A stretch of 64,000 nucleotides of DNA from Peribacillus kribbensis DSM 17871 (GCF_000430765.1 NZ_KE387244.1:1-64000), one strand, 5' to 3'. Positions 21,620-31,671 are shown, numbered from the stretch's first letter. Notes: generated from the sequence alone by a model not told the origin. A program made the numbers and translations.

Positions 21620-22339
21620 ATGGTGCTAATGGGGACAATAGTTAATGCAGTCTGCATCATCGCAGGCACGCTGTTAGGAAAGCTGTTTCATAAGATACCT
21701 GAAAAAATAAAAGAAACAGTTATGTATGGAATCGGGCTTGCTGTGATCGTACTGGGGCTGCAGATGGGGTTTAAAAGCAAGGAATTCCTAATCGTCATTC
21801 TGAGCCTGGTCTTTGGGGCTGTATGGGGAGAATGGGTGGATCTTGATGCAAAACTCAATGCACTTGGCAGGTGGCTGGAAAGGAAAATGGGCGGTTCAGC
21901 GAACAGCGGCTCATCCATTGCACAAGGTTTTGTTACTGCGACATTAATTTTTTTAATCGGGGCAATGGCCATTATTGGCGCGCTGGACAGCGGGATCAGA
22001 GGCGACCATGATGTGCTCTATACGAAGGCCGTTATAGATGGTTTCACTGCGCTGGTTCTGGCAACGACCCTTGGCATCAGCGTGATTTTTTCAGCTGTTC
22101 CAGTTCTCTTATATGAAGGTTTGATTGCTCTATTTGCGACCCAGATCAATGACATGGTCCCTAAACCTCTGATGGACAGCTTCATATCGGAAATGACTTC
22201 CGCAGGGGGGATCATGATCTTTGCAATCGGGTTAAACCTCATCGGACTGACCAAAATCAGGGTGGCAAATCTGCTTCCGGGAATTGCAGTCACAGCTGTG
22301 ATTGTAACATTCCTTTATTTCGTTCCTCTCAGCTTCTAA
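21620..22339 (+). CDS. DUF554 family membrane protein
   Basis: A 239-residue integral membrane protein of the DUF554 (YdfK/YqgA) family with about seven hydrophobic segments, for example IVLGLQMGFKSKEFLIVILSL and FIIGAMA-like stretches rich in G, A, I and V. The N-terminal MGTIVNAVCIIAGTLLGKLF is characteristic. No biochemical role is established for the family. The ATG at 21620 is preferred (AAGGTGA 5 bp upstream); a GTG at 21611 is in frame. It is convergent with yyaC. Confidence 0.85.
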   Translation: MVLMGTIVNAVCIIAGTLLGKLFHKIPEKIKETVMYGIGLAVIVLGLQMGFKSKEFLIVILSLVFGAVWGEWVDLDAKLNALGRWLERKMGGSANSGSSIAQGFVTATLIFLIGAMAIIGALDSGIRGDHDVLYTKAVIDGFTALVLATTLGISVIFSAVPVLLYEGLIALFATQINDMVPKPLMDSFISEMTSAGGIMIFAIGLNLIGLTKIRVANLLPGIAVTAVIVTFLYFVPLSF

Positions 22340-22398
22340 ATGGCTTGGATCAGTCTTAAAGGCCGGCGGTGAACATGGATATTGCCAGCCTATTGATG

Positions 22399-23025
22399 TC
22401 AGGGAGTCTGTTCTTGTTCAAAGTTCCATTTCAGATGGGGCATGCTGCTCCTGCTTGCGGCAGCGGATAAACTTGCCCGGGAAATACCGTCAGCGATAGC
22501 CCTGGCCATTTTCAGCACAAGGCTCAGCCTCGTGTTCTGCAGTACAAAAAACTCCATAAAGCCGCTTACGTTCACGATGCCGGTTATATGCATATTTCCT
22601 ACTGCGGGCAGCTCTTTATTCACTCCAGCTCCCGGTTTGATCGGCCCCTGGCCGATTTGAATGGAGCCGACGCTTTTCAGCCTGCCAAGGCAGGCATCAA
22701 TACCGATGATAAAGGGATTCCGATGCAGCCGGTTGATCTCCCTTAATCTTTCCTCTAGATTGACTGCGTGTATGGGATCTTCAAGTGTTCCATATACGTG
22801 GAAGCTGGAAGCGGATTTCTCTTCAAGAAGTGTTCCTACGAGCGGTCCCAGAGAATCACCTGTTGAACGGTCCGTACCAATGCAAACAATGACAATGGGC
22901 TGATTTCTTTCAGGGGAAATAAGGGTCAGCAGTTCTTTGGATATTTTTTGAGCTGCATCCAATTCCTCGCATTGGACACGGAACATTCTATTAGGATTTT
23001 CAAAAAGATTCGGTTTAAAGCTCAT
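22399..23025 (-). CDS. yyaC: Spore protease YyaC family protein
   Basis: A 208-residue protein of the YyaC (DUF1256) family, related to the germination protease fold and found in spore formers near spo0J. Conserved blocks include VIVCIGTDRSTGDSLGPLVG, IIGIDACLGRL and KPGAGVNKELPAVGN. It is on the minus strand, divergent from the mechanosensitive channel gene. Its presence supports a sporulating organism. A 12/14 match to the Noc site (22472-22485) lies inside the gene. Confidence 0.9.
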   Translation of the reverse strand: MSFKPNLFENPNRMFRVQCEELDAAQKISKELLTLISPERNQPIVIVCIGTDRSTGDSLGPLVGTLLEEKSASSFHVYGTLEDPIHAVNLEERLREINRLHRNPFIIGIDACLGRLKSVGSIQIGQGPIKPGAGVNKELPAVGNMHITGIVNVSGFMEFFVLQNTRLSLVLKMARAIADGISRASLSAAASRSSMPHLKWNFEQEQTP

Positions 23026-23275
23026 AATCCCACTCCTCTGTAAAAGTATTAACAGTATACGGAAAATTCAGTAAATCTATACATAGTTGATAGAAAATAA
23101 AATCTTGCTATTATCGTCTTTCTGGCAGATTCGTCGATAGCAGGAAGTAAAAAATTGGGTTCTTCTCATATACCCAAAGTCTATTTATACAAAAACTCAA
23201 TGTTTCTTGATAAAATAATTCAGAGTCAAGCTTGCAGAAAAAACAAGGAGAAGCATCGGGAAAGTGGTGGCATCC

Positions 23276-24142
23276 ATGAAACATACTGAAAACATTTATA
23301 ATCATATGATCAAGCTTCTGACAAAAGAGGAAATGTGGATTGCCCTGGGGATTGGAGCCCTGAAAATCCTGGGGATCCTGCTGGTTTCCGCCCTTATCAT
23401 CCGCTTTGGAAAAACGACTCTGCAAAAATTCTTTTTTGGCCGCGCACATGGTCCTCTTCGAATTTCTGAGCGCAGGGAAGCCACTCTATTAAAGCTATTG
23501 GATAACATCATCAGATATGTGGTCTTTTTTATAGCTGCCATGGCGATCCTGCAGGTCTTCTCCATAGATGTTAAGGCCCTGCTTGCCGGAGCTGGAATTA
23601 TCGGTCTTGCAGTCGGATTCGGCGCACAGAGTCTGGTTAAGGATGTAATTACCGGCTTTTTCATCATCTTGGAGGACCAGTTTTCAGTAGGTGATTATGT
23701 TAGAATCGGCCAGTTTGAAGGTACCGTGGAGGAGATTGGTTTAAGAACCAGTAAAATCAAGAATTTCACCGGAGAGCTCCTGATTGTTCCTAACGGGAAT
23801 ATATCGGAGGTTACCAATTTTTCCATCCATAATAGTGTGGCAGTGGTAGATATCGGAATCAGCTATGATGAGGATATAGATGAAGCAGAGAAACATATTG
23901 AAGAGCTGCTGGAGGAAATGCCGGAAAAATACGAGGAACTGGTAGAAAAACCACAGCTTTTGGGGATACAGAATGTGAAGCAGAACGAAATCATCCTGCG
24001 GGTGGTCGGTGAAACTCTGCCAATGAAACACTGGTATATCGCCCGTGCCTTAAGGAAGGAAATCAAATTGGTATTGGATGAACACGGCATCAAGATTCCA
24101 TATCCAAGAATGGTGATGTACAACCAAACCGAGGAAAAATAA
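23276..24142 (+). CDS. MscS-type mechanosensitive ion channel
   Basis: Small-conductance mechanosensitive channel of about 288 residues. There are three N-terminal membrane segments; the last, pore-lining one is AGAGIIGLAVGFGAQSLVKD, typical of MscS TM3. The beta domain follows (DQFSVGDYVRIGQFEGTVEEIGLRTSKIK). It probably opens on hypo-osmotic stress. GTG codons at 23264 and 23267 are alternative starts; none has an ideal ribosome binding site. It is followed after 18 bp by the DUF951 gene. Confidence 0.9.
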   Translation: MKHTENIYNHMIKLLTKEEMWIALGIGALKILGILLVSALIIRFGKTTLQKFFFGRAHGPLRISERREATLLKLLDNIIRYVVFFIAAMAILQVFSIDVKALLAGAGIIGLAVGFGAQSLVKDVITGFFIILEDQFSVGDYVRIGQFEGTVEEIGLRTSKIKNFTGELLIVPNGNISEVTNFSIHNSVAVVDIGISYDEDIDEAEKHIEELLEEMPEKYEELVEKPQLLGIQNVKQNEIILRVVGETLPMKHWYIARALRKEIKLVLDEHGIKIPYPRMVMYNQTEEK

Positions 24143-24160
24143 AAAACGGAGGAAAAGGCC

Positions 24161-24361
24161 ATGGAGGAAAAGCAATTTGGACTTGGGGACATTGTAGAGA
24201 TGAAAAAAGCGCATCCCTGCGGGGCGAATGCCTGGAAGATCATCCGGATGGGGATGGATATCCGGATCAAGTGCGAAGGCTGCAGCCACAGTGTTCTGAT
24301 TCCAAGAAGAGAATTTAGCCGGAAGGTAAAGAAAATCCTGGTGAAGAACGAGCAGGAATAG
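24161..24361 (+). CDS. yyzM: DUF951 family protein
   Basis: A 66-residue protein of the DUF951 family, present beside ychF in many Firmicutes. It contains KKAHPCGANAWKIIRMGMDI and KCEGCSHSVLIPRREF; the cysteine pattern (C-x2-C plus an earlier HPCG) suggests a small metal-stabilised fold. AAAACGGAGG lies upstream of the ATG. It probably shares a transcript with the upstream channel gene. The function is unknown. Confidence 0.88.
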   Translation: MEEKQFGLGDIVEMKKAHPCGANAWKIIRMGMDIRIKCEGCSHSVLIPRREFSRKVKKILVKNEQE

Positions 24362-24495
24362 ACATATTTAATTCTTTCAGACATTAAAAGGGCCCTCTTG
24401 TCTTTTTTAGGGGGTATCTCTATAATTGGTAGGGGTAAAATTGTAGAATTTTCACGTTTTGACATAGATAAATATCCTTAAAGGGAGGAATAGAA

Positions 24496-25596
24496 ATGGC
24501 TTTAACAGCTGGAATAGTGGGATTGCCGAACGTAGGTAAATCCACATTGTTTAACGCTATCACCCAGGCAGGCATTGAATCTGCCAACTATCCGTTTTGT
24601 ACGATCGAACCGAATGTAGGAATTGTAGAGGTACCGGATCACCGTCTTCAAAAGCTGACTGAATTGGTTCAGCCGAAGAAAACCGTTCCTACGACCTTTG
24701 AATTTACCGATATTGCCGGGATTGTAAAAGGCGCAAGCAAAGGAGAAGGATTAGGAAATAAGTTTCTTTCCCACATACGTGAAGTAGACGCAATCTGCCA
24801 TGTAGTCCGCTGCTTTGAGGACGAAAACATTACACACGTTTCAGGGAAAGTCGATCCTATTGATGATATTGAAACCATCAACCTTGAGCTGATCCTTGCA
24901 GACCTGGAATCTGTCGATAAGCGTATAGATCGTGTAGGCAAGATGGCCAAGCAAAAAGATAAAGAAGCTATGGCTGAACACGAAGTATTGCTGTTGGTGA
25001 AGGAAGCGCTGGAAGCCGAAAAGCCTGCCCGTACGGTGGAATTTACCGAAGAACAGCAGAAGATTGCCAAGAGAATACATCTGCTGACAGCCAAGTCTGT
25101 TCTTTATGTTGCCAACGTCAGCGAAGATGACGTAGCAGCACCAGATCAAAATGAATATGTCCAGCGTGTAAAAGAATACGCAGAAAAGGACAACGCAGAA
25201 GTCATCACCATCTGTGCAAGAATTGAAGAAGAAATCTCTGAGCTCGAAGGAGAAGAAAAACTGGAGTTCCTTTCCGAGCTTGGAATCGAAGAATCCGGAT
25301 TGGATCAGCTGATCCGCGCAGCCTACAGCCTGATTGGACTTGCCACCTACTTTACAGCAGGCGTTCAGGAAGTCCGTGCCTGGACCTTCAAAAAAGGCAT
25401 GAAAGCCCCGCAATGCGCCGGAATCATCCACACAGACTTCGAACGCGGCTTCATCCGCGCAGAAATAGTTTCCTACGAAGACCTGGTCGCAGGAGGCACC
25501 ATGACAGCTGCCCGAGAAGCAGGAAAAGTCCGCCTCGAAGGAAAAGACTACATCGTCCAGGACGGAGACGTCATACACTTTAGATTTAACGTATAA
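24496..25596 (+). CDS. ychF: Redox-regulated ATPase YchF
   Basis: Universally conserved Obg-family P-loop protein of 366 residues that prefers ATP and binds ribosomes. The P-loop is GLPNVGKSTLFNAI, followed by NYPFCTIEPNVG and a G3-like DIAGIVKGASKGEGLGNKFL. A TGS-like C-terminal domain ends GKDYIVQDGDVIHFRFNV. AAGGGAGG lies upstream of the ATG. A long structured intergenic region follows the stop. Confidence 0.97.
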   Translation: MALTAGIVGLPNVGKSTLFNAITQAGIESANYPFCTIEPNVGIVEVPDHRLQKLTELVQPKKTVPTTFEFTDIAGIVKGASKGEGLGNKFLSHIREVDAICHVVRCFEDENITHVSGKVDPIDDIETINLELILADLESVDKRIDRVGKMAKQKDKEAMAEHEVLLLVKEALEAEKPARTVEFTEEQQKIAKRIHLLTAKSVLYVANVSEDDVAAPDQNEYVQRVKEYAEKDNAEVITICARIEEEISELEGEEKLEFLSELGIEESGLDQLIRAAYSLIGLATYFTAGVQEVRAWTFKKGMKAPQCAGIIHTDFERGFIRAEIVSYEDLVAGGTMTAAREAGKVRLEGKDYIVQDGDVIHFRFNV

Positions 25597-25807
25597 AAGC
25601 GCAAAGCGGTGCCTTCCAAACCAAACATGTTTGAAGATTAATGATAATGTCAATTCTTACTTAATCTAAATCCATTTGGAAGGCAGAGACCCGACAAGCA
25701 TAAGACGAGCAGACCATTGGAAGCGCATTTCTTCCCGTGGACTGATTGGCTTATGACTCGAGGGTCTCAGTTCGCAGCTGGATAATATAAAAGCGCAAAG
25801 CGGTGCC
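25592..25807. repeat. Extragenic repeat element with direct and inverted repeats
   Basis: A 22-bp sequence rich in AAAGCG occurs twice (25592-25613 and 25786-25807) and brackets a structured segment. The first copy continues into GCCTTCCAAA (25611-25620), which pairs with TTTGGAAGGC (25675-25684). Further in, AGACCC and CATAAG are mirrored by CTTATG and GGGTCT (about 25686-25767). No reading frame fits. The look is that of a dispersed non-coding element of Bacillaceae (from memory, unverified). The rest of the gap to rpsF holds a terminator and a promoter. Confidence 0.55.
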
Positions 25808-25874
25808 CGCATAGCTGACAAAAATTTAGGCACAATGAATGTCTAAAAATAACTTTGTGATTGACGCATATCGC

Positions 25875-25913
25875 AAAAAGGGTTTGGAATTATTTTGTAT
25901 CCAAACCCTTTTT
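25875..25913. terminator. Bidirectional-looking terminator after ychF region
   Basis: AAAAAGGGTTTGGA pairs with TCCAAACCCTTTTT around an 11-nt loop; A-run and T-run flank the stem. Confidence 0.85.
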
Positions 25914-26131
25914 ATGTATGTGGTTTTATAATATAGAAATAAGTTTTCACTTCTAAAAACTGTTATTTGCTGCAATACTATGTTCCATCTCCTGCCGGAA
26001 CGGAACTCTGGCAGCTTCATTTTTAAAATAGACCTAAATAAACTTTCGAAGGCAAAACCCCAGTTTTACAAATGTTAACAACAGGTCTGTAAAATACACT
26101 AGCCTCACATTTTTAATTCCCTCAACCCATA

Positions 26132-26160
26132 TTGCAAATAGGTATACTTTATGCTATAAT
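26132..26160 (+). promoter_or_regulatory. rpsF-ssb-rpsR promoter (sigma-A)
   Basis: TTGCAA (26132-26137) and TATAAT (26155-26160) are spaced 17 bp, about 80 bp upstream of rpsF. A short hairpin GCCCAT/ATGGGC (about 26199-26214) lies in the leader. Confidence 0.8.
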
Positions 26161-26240
26161 TCTTTCTTGTGAGTAATTAATTGTATATAATTGCTCCTTG
26201 CCCATTTATGGGCCGTTTAGACCAAAAGGAGGTGACAGTG

Positions 26241-26528
26241 ATGAAAAAATACGAAGTTATGTATATCATCCGTCCAAACATTGAGGAAGATGCGAAGAAA
26301 GCTCTTATCGAGCGTTTCAACACAATCCTTACTGATAATGGTGCGGAGATTGCTGAGTCTAAGGACTGGGGAAAACGTCGTCTTGCATACGAAATCAATG
26401 ATTTCCGTGATGGATACTACCAGCTAGTAAAAATTACTGCTGACGCGGCTGCAGTTCAAGAATTCGATCGTCTTGCTAAAATCAGCGAAGATATGATCCG
26501 TCATATCGTTATTAAAGAAGAAGAATAA
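26241..26528 (+). CDS. rpsF: 30S ribosomal protein S6
   Basis: S6 of the small subunit, 95 residues, starting [20 protein letters not shown] and containing [20 protein letters not shown]. The ATG at 26241 has the near-perfect ribosome binding site AAAAGGAGGTGAC; in-frame codons upstream are rejected. It is the first gene of rpsF-ssb-rpsR, an operon that in B. subtilis is tied to competence and DNA metabolism through ssb. Confidence 0.98.
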   Translation: MKKYEVMYIIRPNIEEDAKKALIERFNTILTDNGAEIAESKDWGKRRLAYEINDFRDGYYQLVKITADAAAVQEFDRLAKISEDMIRHIVIKEEE

Positions 26529-26590
26529 TTTATATAAATACTTTTTGTTTCCCCCCGGAAACAAAATGAAAATATCGGGAGTTGATTCTG

Positions 26591-27103
26591 ATGATGAATC
26601 GCGTCGTTCTTGTAGGGCGTTTAACAAAAGATCCTGAGCTGCGCTATACTCCGAATGGAGTTCCAGTTGCAACATTCACATTGGCTGTTAATCGCACTTT
26701 CACAAACCAGCAGGGTGAACGTGAAGCTGACTTTATCAATTGTGTAGTATGGCGCAAGCCTGCTGAAAATGCCGCTAACTTCTTGAAAAAAGGAAGCTTG
26801 GCTGGCGTAGATGGCAGGGTTCAGACTCGCAATTATGAAGGCCAGGATGGTAAGAGAGTATACGTTACTGAAATTTTGGCGGAAAGTGTTCAATTTCTTG
26901 AACCTAGAAACAGCAATAATGCCGGGGAAAGATATGAAGGTGGAAGCAGCTACGGCGGCGGCCAGCGACAGGATAACCCGTTCGGTCAAAATCAAAATCA
27001 GAATCAACGCAGCAACAACAACAACCATACACGCGTAGACGAAGATCCATTCTCAAATAGCGGACAAACAATCGATATTTCTGATGATGATCTGCCGTTC
27101 TAA
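26591..27103 (+). CDS. ssb: Single-stranded DNA-binding protein
   Basis: SSB of about 170 residues. The OB fold starts [19 protein letters not shown] and includes [21 protein letters not shown] flexible Gly/Gln/Asn-rich linker follows (positions 118-155), then the acidic tip DISDDDLPF, which recruits partner proteins. The start is taken as the first ATG of the pair at 26591, with GGGAG 10 bp upstream. It lies between rpsF and rpsR. Confidence 0.97.
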   Translation: MMNRVVLVGRLTKDPELRYTPNGVPVATFTLAVNRTFTNQQGEREADFINCVVWRKPAENAANFLKKGSLAGVDGRVQTRNYEGQDGKRVYVTEILAESVQFLEPRNSNNAGERYEGGSSYGGGQRQDNPFGQNQNQNQRSNNNNHTRVDEDPFSNSGQTIDISDDDLPF

Positions 27104-27148
27104 GGTGAAAAAAATAGTAAAGTATTAACATGAAGGAGGGAATTATCG

Positions 27149-27391
27149 ATGGCAATGGGCGGACGTAAAGGCGGACGTGCGAAACGTCGTAAAGTATGTT
27201 ACTTCACAGCACACGGTATTACACATATCGACTATAAAGATGTAGATCTTCTTAAAAAGTTCATTTCTGAACGCGGAAAGATTTTACCTCGCCGTGTAAC
27301 TGGTACACATGCGAAATACCAACGTAAATTGACAGTAGCTATCAAGCGTGCTCGTCATATGGCACTACTTCCATATGTAGTTGGTGAATAA
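27149..27391 (+). CDS. rpsR: 30S ribosomal protein S18
   Basis: S18, 80 residues, partner of S6 on the 30S platform. It starts [20 protein letters not shown] and contains [21 protein letters not shown] and [29 protein letters not shown] precedes the ATG. The operon ends at the terminator just downstream. Confidence 0.98.
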   Translation: MAMGGRKGGRAKRRKVCYFTAHGITHIDYKDVDLLKKFISERGKILPRRVTGTHAKYQRKLTVAIKRARHMALLPYVVGE

Positions 27392-27400
27392 TTTCAGTTA

Positions 27401-27430
27401 AAAGACATCCTGCTTAGGATGTCTTTTTTA
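27401..27430. terminator. Terminator shared by rpsR and the HAD gene
   Basis: A perfect 11-bp stem (AAAGACATCCT, loop GCTT, AGGATGTCTTT) is followed by TTTT on the plus strand. The convergent HAD gene ends inside this stem. Confidence 0.9.
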
Positions 27431-28097
27431 TGCTGGGTATGAGCTCGAATGCCAGGCGTGGCAGCTCAGACAGGTCTGTAATGGTATACGGATGGGAAAA
27501 ATCCTCATAATATCCGTCATCCTTCCAAACTGTATGAAGGCCGGCGCGTGAAGCTCCTTCCATATCATTCTTCGGATGGTCCCCGACAAACAAAACGTTT
27601 TCTGATGAGATTTGAAGGAGTGCCAGTGCTCTCTGGAAAATGGCGGAATCCGGCTTTTTCACTTCCTCTTTTTCTGAAATTACGATGACATCCATTAAAT
27701 CCTGGATCCCCAGGGCTTCAATATTACGGTTCTGGAACCCTGTCCTGCCGTTGGTTATGATGCCTAAAGCATATCCCTCTTTTTTCAATACATTCAGGGT
27801 CTCCTTTAAGCCGGGAAATGGAATGCAATGTTCAAAAAAGTGTGTGTTGTAATCATCCAGCAGCTCCCTCCAGCTTATTGCTGTCATGGGATATTCCTTC
27901 AAAAGCTGTTTATAGACCACATCCTTTCCTGTATAGCCGCGCTGGTCCAGCTCAATAAAGCGGCATGCATAGACTTGTTCCTCCATATCCTTAAAATGCA
28001 TCTTGAACCTTCTATACTGCCCCGTAATAAAAGCCCTTAGCGACCGGCTTCTGTCCAAAAGGGTTTCGTCTAAATCAAAAATAACCGCTTTTTTCAT
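27414..28097 (-). CDS. HAD-superfamily hydrolase
   Basis: Haloacid dehalogenase-like phosphatase, 227 residues. Motif I FDLDETLLD holds the catalytic aspartates at residues 8 and 10, motif II is IITNGRTG, and motifs III/IV are KKPDSAIF and FVGDHPKNDMEG. A helical cap lies between motifs I and II. The substrate is unknown, probably a small phosphorylated metabolite. TTAGGAGGATCT precedes the ATG. It is convergent to the rpsF operon, and its stop lies inside the shared terminator hairpin. Confidence 0.92.
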   Translation of the reverse strand: MKKAVIFDLDETLLDRSRSLRAFITGQYRRFKMHFKDMEEQVYACRFIELDQRGYTGKDVVYKQLLKEYPMTAISWRELLDDYNTHFFEHCIPFPGLKETLNVLKKEGYALGIITNGRTGFQNRNIEALGIQDLMDVIVISEKEEVKKPDSAIFQRALALLQISSENVLFVGDHPKNDMEGASRAGLHTVWKDDGYYEDFSHPYTITDLSELPRLAFELIPSIKKTS

Positions 28098-28198
28098 AGA
28101 TCCTCCTAATCGGCATATTCTGTTCTGATGGGAAATAGACTGGTCTGCCCATACTGCTTGTGCAGTAAGGTTGATGGAAAAGGGTATACTAGTTATAG

Positions 28199-28227
28199 TT
28201 AAACTATTGTATATTACTTATTATATA
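28199..28227 (+). promoter_or_regulatory. Candidate promoter for yybS-gdpP-rplI
   Basis: TTAAAC (28199-28204) and TATATA (28222-28227) are spaced 17 bp, just ahead of yybS. Confidence 0.4.
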
Positions 28228-28245
28228 GGTTTAGGAAGTGAATGA

Positions 28246-29181
28246 ATGAATAATGGAAGGAAAATTGCAGAGAGTGCAGCCTTGCTCACTGTTTTTTGTA
28301 TTTTACTATTTTTATGTCTTCAGCTTCCGGTCATTGGGACGTTTCTTACATTGATTCTGCCGCTTCCCTTTGTATTGGTTGCCTCTAAATATGATCTGTC
28401 CTGGTCTATCTGCTACCTGGCCGCAGGGGCCGTTTTGACCACGGTAATTGGGAGCCTGTATTTCCTTCCGACTGCCCTGCTGTTCGGAGGGACAGGGATC
28501 GCAATAGGCTATAATCTGAGGAAGAAAAATTCATTTGGCACCCTTTATTTAAGTTCCGTCATGATATTTTTGACAGGCATGGTCATTCTGTATATTTTTA
28601 TTATTTATTTCCTACATATGAATATTATAGAGACAGCCATCAAAATGATGGAAAACAGCATGAATCAGTCTTCCAAGTTCCTGGAACAGCTCGGGCAGGC
28701 TCCAAATGAAGCTGTAACCAAGAATTTCACAGAAAAATTGAAAATGATCAAAATGCTTGTTCCAAGTATTTTTGTTATTTCTTCGATGACTATGGTGCTG
28801 GTGATCCTGGCTGTTCTGACTCCGTTTCTTAAGAGGCTCTCCAAAACACCTTTGATATGGAAGTCGCTTGGCAATTTACAGCTTCCAAAAAGTGTTTTAT
28901 GGTATTATCTTATTGTAATGGCCCTTTCGTTTTTTGTTCATTCCGGGCAGGGAACCATGTTCATAATCATAGCGAATCTGTTGTATATCCTACAGTTCCT
29001 GATATTGCTGCAGGGATATTCCCTTGTTTTTTTCTTCAGCAGTGTAAAAGGATGGTCTAAGGCACTTACCTGGACCGCTGTTGTTTTCTCCTTCTTCCTC
29101 CCGATATTTCAATATGTAATCCGCCTGCTGGGGATCATAGACCTGGGAATGCGGATACGGGAGAGATATCAAAACAAATAA
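28246..29181 (+). CDS. yybS: YybS family membrane protein (DUF2232)
   Basis: A 311-residue polytopic membrane protein of the DUF2232/YybS family, with hydrophobic segments throughout, for example the first 100 residues and the C-terminal half (WYYLIVMALSFFVHSG). Its place immediately before gdpP and rplI is conserved in Bacillus. No activity is established. GGAAGTG precedes the ATG. It ends 31 bp before gdpP, so the two are probably co-transcribed. Confidence 0.9.
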   Translation: MNNGRKIAESAALLTVFCILLFLCLQLPVIGTFLTLILPLPFVLVASKYDLSWSICYLAAGAVLTTVIGSLYFLPTALLFGGTGIAIGYNLRKKNSFGTLYLSSVMIFLTGMVILYIFIIYFLHMNIIETAIKMMENSMNQSSKFLEQLGQAPNEAVTKNFTEKLKMIKMLVPSIFVISSMTMVLVILAVLTPFLKRLSKTPLIWKSLGNLQLPKSVLWYYLIVMALSFFVHSGQGTMFIIIANLLYILQFLILLQGYSLVFFFSSVKGWSKALTWTAVVFSFFLPIFQYVIRLLGIIDLGMRIRERYQNK

Positions 29182-29212
29182 ATTATACTTTATGCTTTTA
29201 GGAGCTGAAACG

Positions 29213-31192
29213 ATGCCCTCTAATCTAAAAAAGCAGAATCAGTCAATCAGATATCCTTTGTACGGCCTGATCCTGGCAGTATTCGGACTTCTGGTATTTC
29301 TCGCATTTCATCAATGGATCGTTGCTCTTGCAGCCTCCATTTTGATGGCAGCCTTATTCTATCTGATCCTGCAGATTGAACGAAAAACACGCAGGGAGAC
29401 CGAAGAATACATTTCGACACTGTCTTATCGTCTGAAAAAGGTGGGAGAAGAAGCGCTGCTTGAAATGCCGATTGGTATTATGCTTATTAATGATGACTAT
29501 TTTATTGAATGGACCAATCCCTATATGGCATCCTGCTTCAATGAAGATACCCTTGTGGGAAGATCCCTTTATGATGTGGCCGAATCGATTGTGCCCCTGA
29601 TTAAGCAGGAAGTGGAATCAGAGACGATTACCCTGGTTGACCGCAAGTTCCGGATTATTCATAAACGCGAAGAACGGCTGCTCTATTTCTTTGATGTAAC
29701 AGAGCAGGTCGAAATTGAAAAGTTATATGAAGATGAAAGAACGGTTATATCTATTATTTTCCTGGATAACTATGATGAATTGACACAGGGAATGGATGAC
29801 CATAGACGCAGCAATATTAACAGCCTAGTCACCTCGCTCTTGAATAAATGGTCCCAGGACAATGGGATCTTCTTGAAAAGGGTGTCTGCAGACCGGTTTA
29901 TAGCGGTCTATAATGAACATATTCTTCAGCACCTTGAGAAAGGGAAGTTTTCCATTCTGGATGAAATCCGGGAAACGACCGCCAAGCAGAATGTACCGCT
30001 CACCTTGAGCATCGGAGTGGGCTCTGGTGTTTCCTCCCTGCCGGAGCTTGGTAGTCTGGCTCAGTCCAGTCTTGATCTGGCACTGGGCCGCGGGGGTGAC
30101 CAGGTGGCCATCAAGCTTACAAATGGGAAGGTCAAATTCTACGGAGGAAAGACCAACCCGATTGAAAAACGAACAAGAGTCAGGGCCAGGGTCATATCCC
30201 ACGCTTTAAGGGATATCGTCGTGGATAGTGATAAAGTCATTATTATGGGCCATAAATTCCCGGATCTGGATGCCATCGGCTCATCTATCGGAATATCAAA
30301 GGTAGCCGATATGAACCAGCGGGATGCTTATATTGTCGTGAATTTCAGCGAGCTCGATACCGGGGTAAAGAGACTGATTGACGAAACAAAACAAGTGGCC
30401 GATCTTTTTGAGCGCTTTATAAGTCCTGAAGAAGCATATGAAATGATTACAGATGAGTCGCTGCTTGTTGTGGTGGATACCCATAAGCCTTCCATGCTCA
30501 TTGATGAAAAGCTGTTAAACCGGTTTGATAAAGTGGTTGTGATTGACCATCACCGCCGTGGAGAAGAATTCATTGCCAATTCACTGCTTGTGTATATGGA
30601 GCCTTATGCGTCCTCCACAGCCGAATTGGTAACCGAATTGCTGGAGTATCAGCCGAAACGTGGTAAAATTGAAATGCTGGAAGCTACAGCCCTTTTGTCG
30701 GGCATCATCGTGGATACAAAAAGCTTTACACTCAGGACCGGTGCAAGAACCTTTGATGCGGCTTCCTATTTAAGGGCCCACGGCGCGGATACGGTACTCG
30801 TCCAGAAGTTCCTGAAAGAAAGCGTCGACACCTATATCCAGAGAGCAAAGCTGATTGAATCTGTCTCCTTTTACAAGGAGGGTATTGCCATTGCAAAGGG
30901 CAGCCCTGACCAGATGAACAATCATGTGCTCATTGCGCAGGCAGCAGACACACTCCTGACGATGGATGGAGTATCAGCCTCCTTCGTTATTTCCAAAAGA
31001 GAAGGGGATTTGATTGGGATCAGTGCCCGTTCTCTGGGAGATGTCAATGTACAAATCATCATGGAAGCCTTGGAAGGGGGCGGTCATTTAACCAATGCCG
31101 CCACTCAGCTGTCAGAGGTCACCATAGATGAAGCCGAAGAACAATTAAAGAAGGCTATAGATGATTACTTAGAAGGGGGACAAAAAGAATGA
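29213..31192 (+). CDS. gdpP: Cyclic-di-AMP phosphodiesterase GdpP
   Basis: Membrane-anchored phosphodiesterase that degrades c-di-AMP, 659 residues as in B. subtilis. There are two N-terminal transmembrane helices, a PAS-like sensor ([20 protein letters not shown]), a degenerate GGDEF domain, then DHH/DHHA1 with [28 protein letters not shown] and the glycine-rich [13 protein letters not shown]. The ATG at 29213 has GGAG upstream; an in-frame start 21 bp earlier lacks one. It overlaps rplI by 4 bp. Confidence 0.96.
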   Translation: MPSNLKKQNQSIRYPLYGLILAVFGLLVFLAFHQWIVALAASILMAALFYLILQIERKTRRETEEYISTLSYRLKKVGEEALLEMPIGIMLINDDYFIEWTNPYMASCFNEDTLVGRSLYDVAESIVPLIKQEVESETITLVDRKFRIIHKREERLLYFFDVTEQVEIEKLYEDERTVISIIFLDNYDELTQGMDDHRRSNINSLVTSLLNKWSQDNGIFLKRVSADRFIAVYNEHILQHLEKGKFSILDEIRETTAKQNVPLTLSIGVGSGVSSLPELGSLAQSSLDLALGRGGDQVAIKLTNGKVKFYGGKTNPIEKRTRVRARVISHALRDIVVDSDKVIIMGHKFPDLDAIGSSIGISKVADMNQRDAYIVVNFSELDTGVKRLIDETKQVADLFERFISPEEAYEMITDESLLVVVDTHKPSMLIDEKLLNRFDKVVVIDHHRRGEEFIANSLLVYMEPYASSTAELVTELLEYQPKRGKIEMLEATALLSGIIVDTKSFTLRTGARTFDAASYLRAHGADTVLVQKFLKESVDTYIQRAKLIESVSFYKEGIAIAKGSPDQMNNHVLIAQAADTLLTMDGVSASFVISKREGDLIGISARSLGDVNVQIIMEALEGGGHLTNAATQLSEVTIDEAEEQLKKAIDDYLEGGQKE

Positions 31193-31638
31193 AAGTCATA
31201 TTCCTCAAAGACGTAAAAGGCAAAGGGAAAAAAGGGGAAGTCAAGAACGTGGCCGATGGCTATGCTCAAAACTTCCTAATTAAACAGGGACTTGCTGTAG
31301 AAGCAAACACAGCACAAGTTGCAACCTTGACTGCCCAAAAGAAAAAGGAAGAAAAAGAAGCGGAAAATCAGCTGATTGAAGCGAAAAAGCAAAAAGAGGA
31401 AATGGAAAAGCTTACAGTCGAGCTTTTAGCTAAATCAGGCGAAGGCGGCAGATTGTTTGGTTCCATTACCAGCAAGCAGATTGCTGAAGAGCTTCAGAAA
31501 AAACATGGAATTAAAATTGATAAAAGAAAAATAGAGCTTGAAGATGCGATCCGGACTCTCGGCCATACAAAGGTTCCGGTCAAGCTTCACAGTGAGGTTA
31601 CAGCAACCTTGACTGTTTCGGTCAAAGAACAGAAATAA
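31189..31638 (+). CDS. rplI: 50S ribosomal protein L9
   Basis: L9, 149 residues, with the canonical N-terminal domain [20 protein letters not shown] and [13 protein letters not shown], a long connecting helix rich in Lys and Glu (residues 40-75), and a C-terminal domain with [16 protein letters not shown]. The ATG overlaps the gdpP stop, and GGGGGAC within the gdpP 3' end serves as ribosome binding site. Confidence 0.97.
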   Translation: MKVIFLKDVKGKGKKGEVKNVADGYAQNFLIKQGLAVEANTAQVATLTAQKKKEEKEAENQLIEAKKQKEEMEKLTVELLAKSGEGGRLFGSITSKQIAEELQKKHGIKIDKRKIELEDAIRTLGHTKVPVKLHSEVTATLTVSVKEQK

Positions 31639-31671
31639 TTGGACTGTTAAAAAGGGCTAAAAAAATGATAG

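Noticed and set aside
24362-24495. Terminator at AAAAGGGCCCTCTT before ychF
   Set aside because: The palindrome has no usable loop and the extended stem is poor despite a following T-run.
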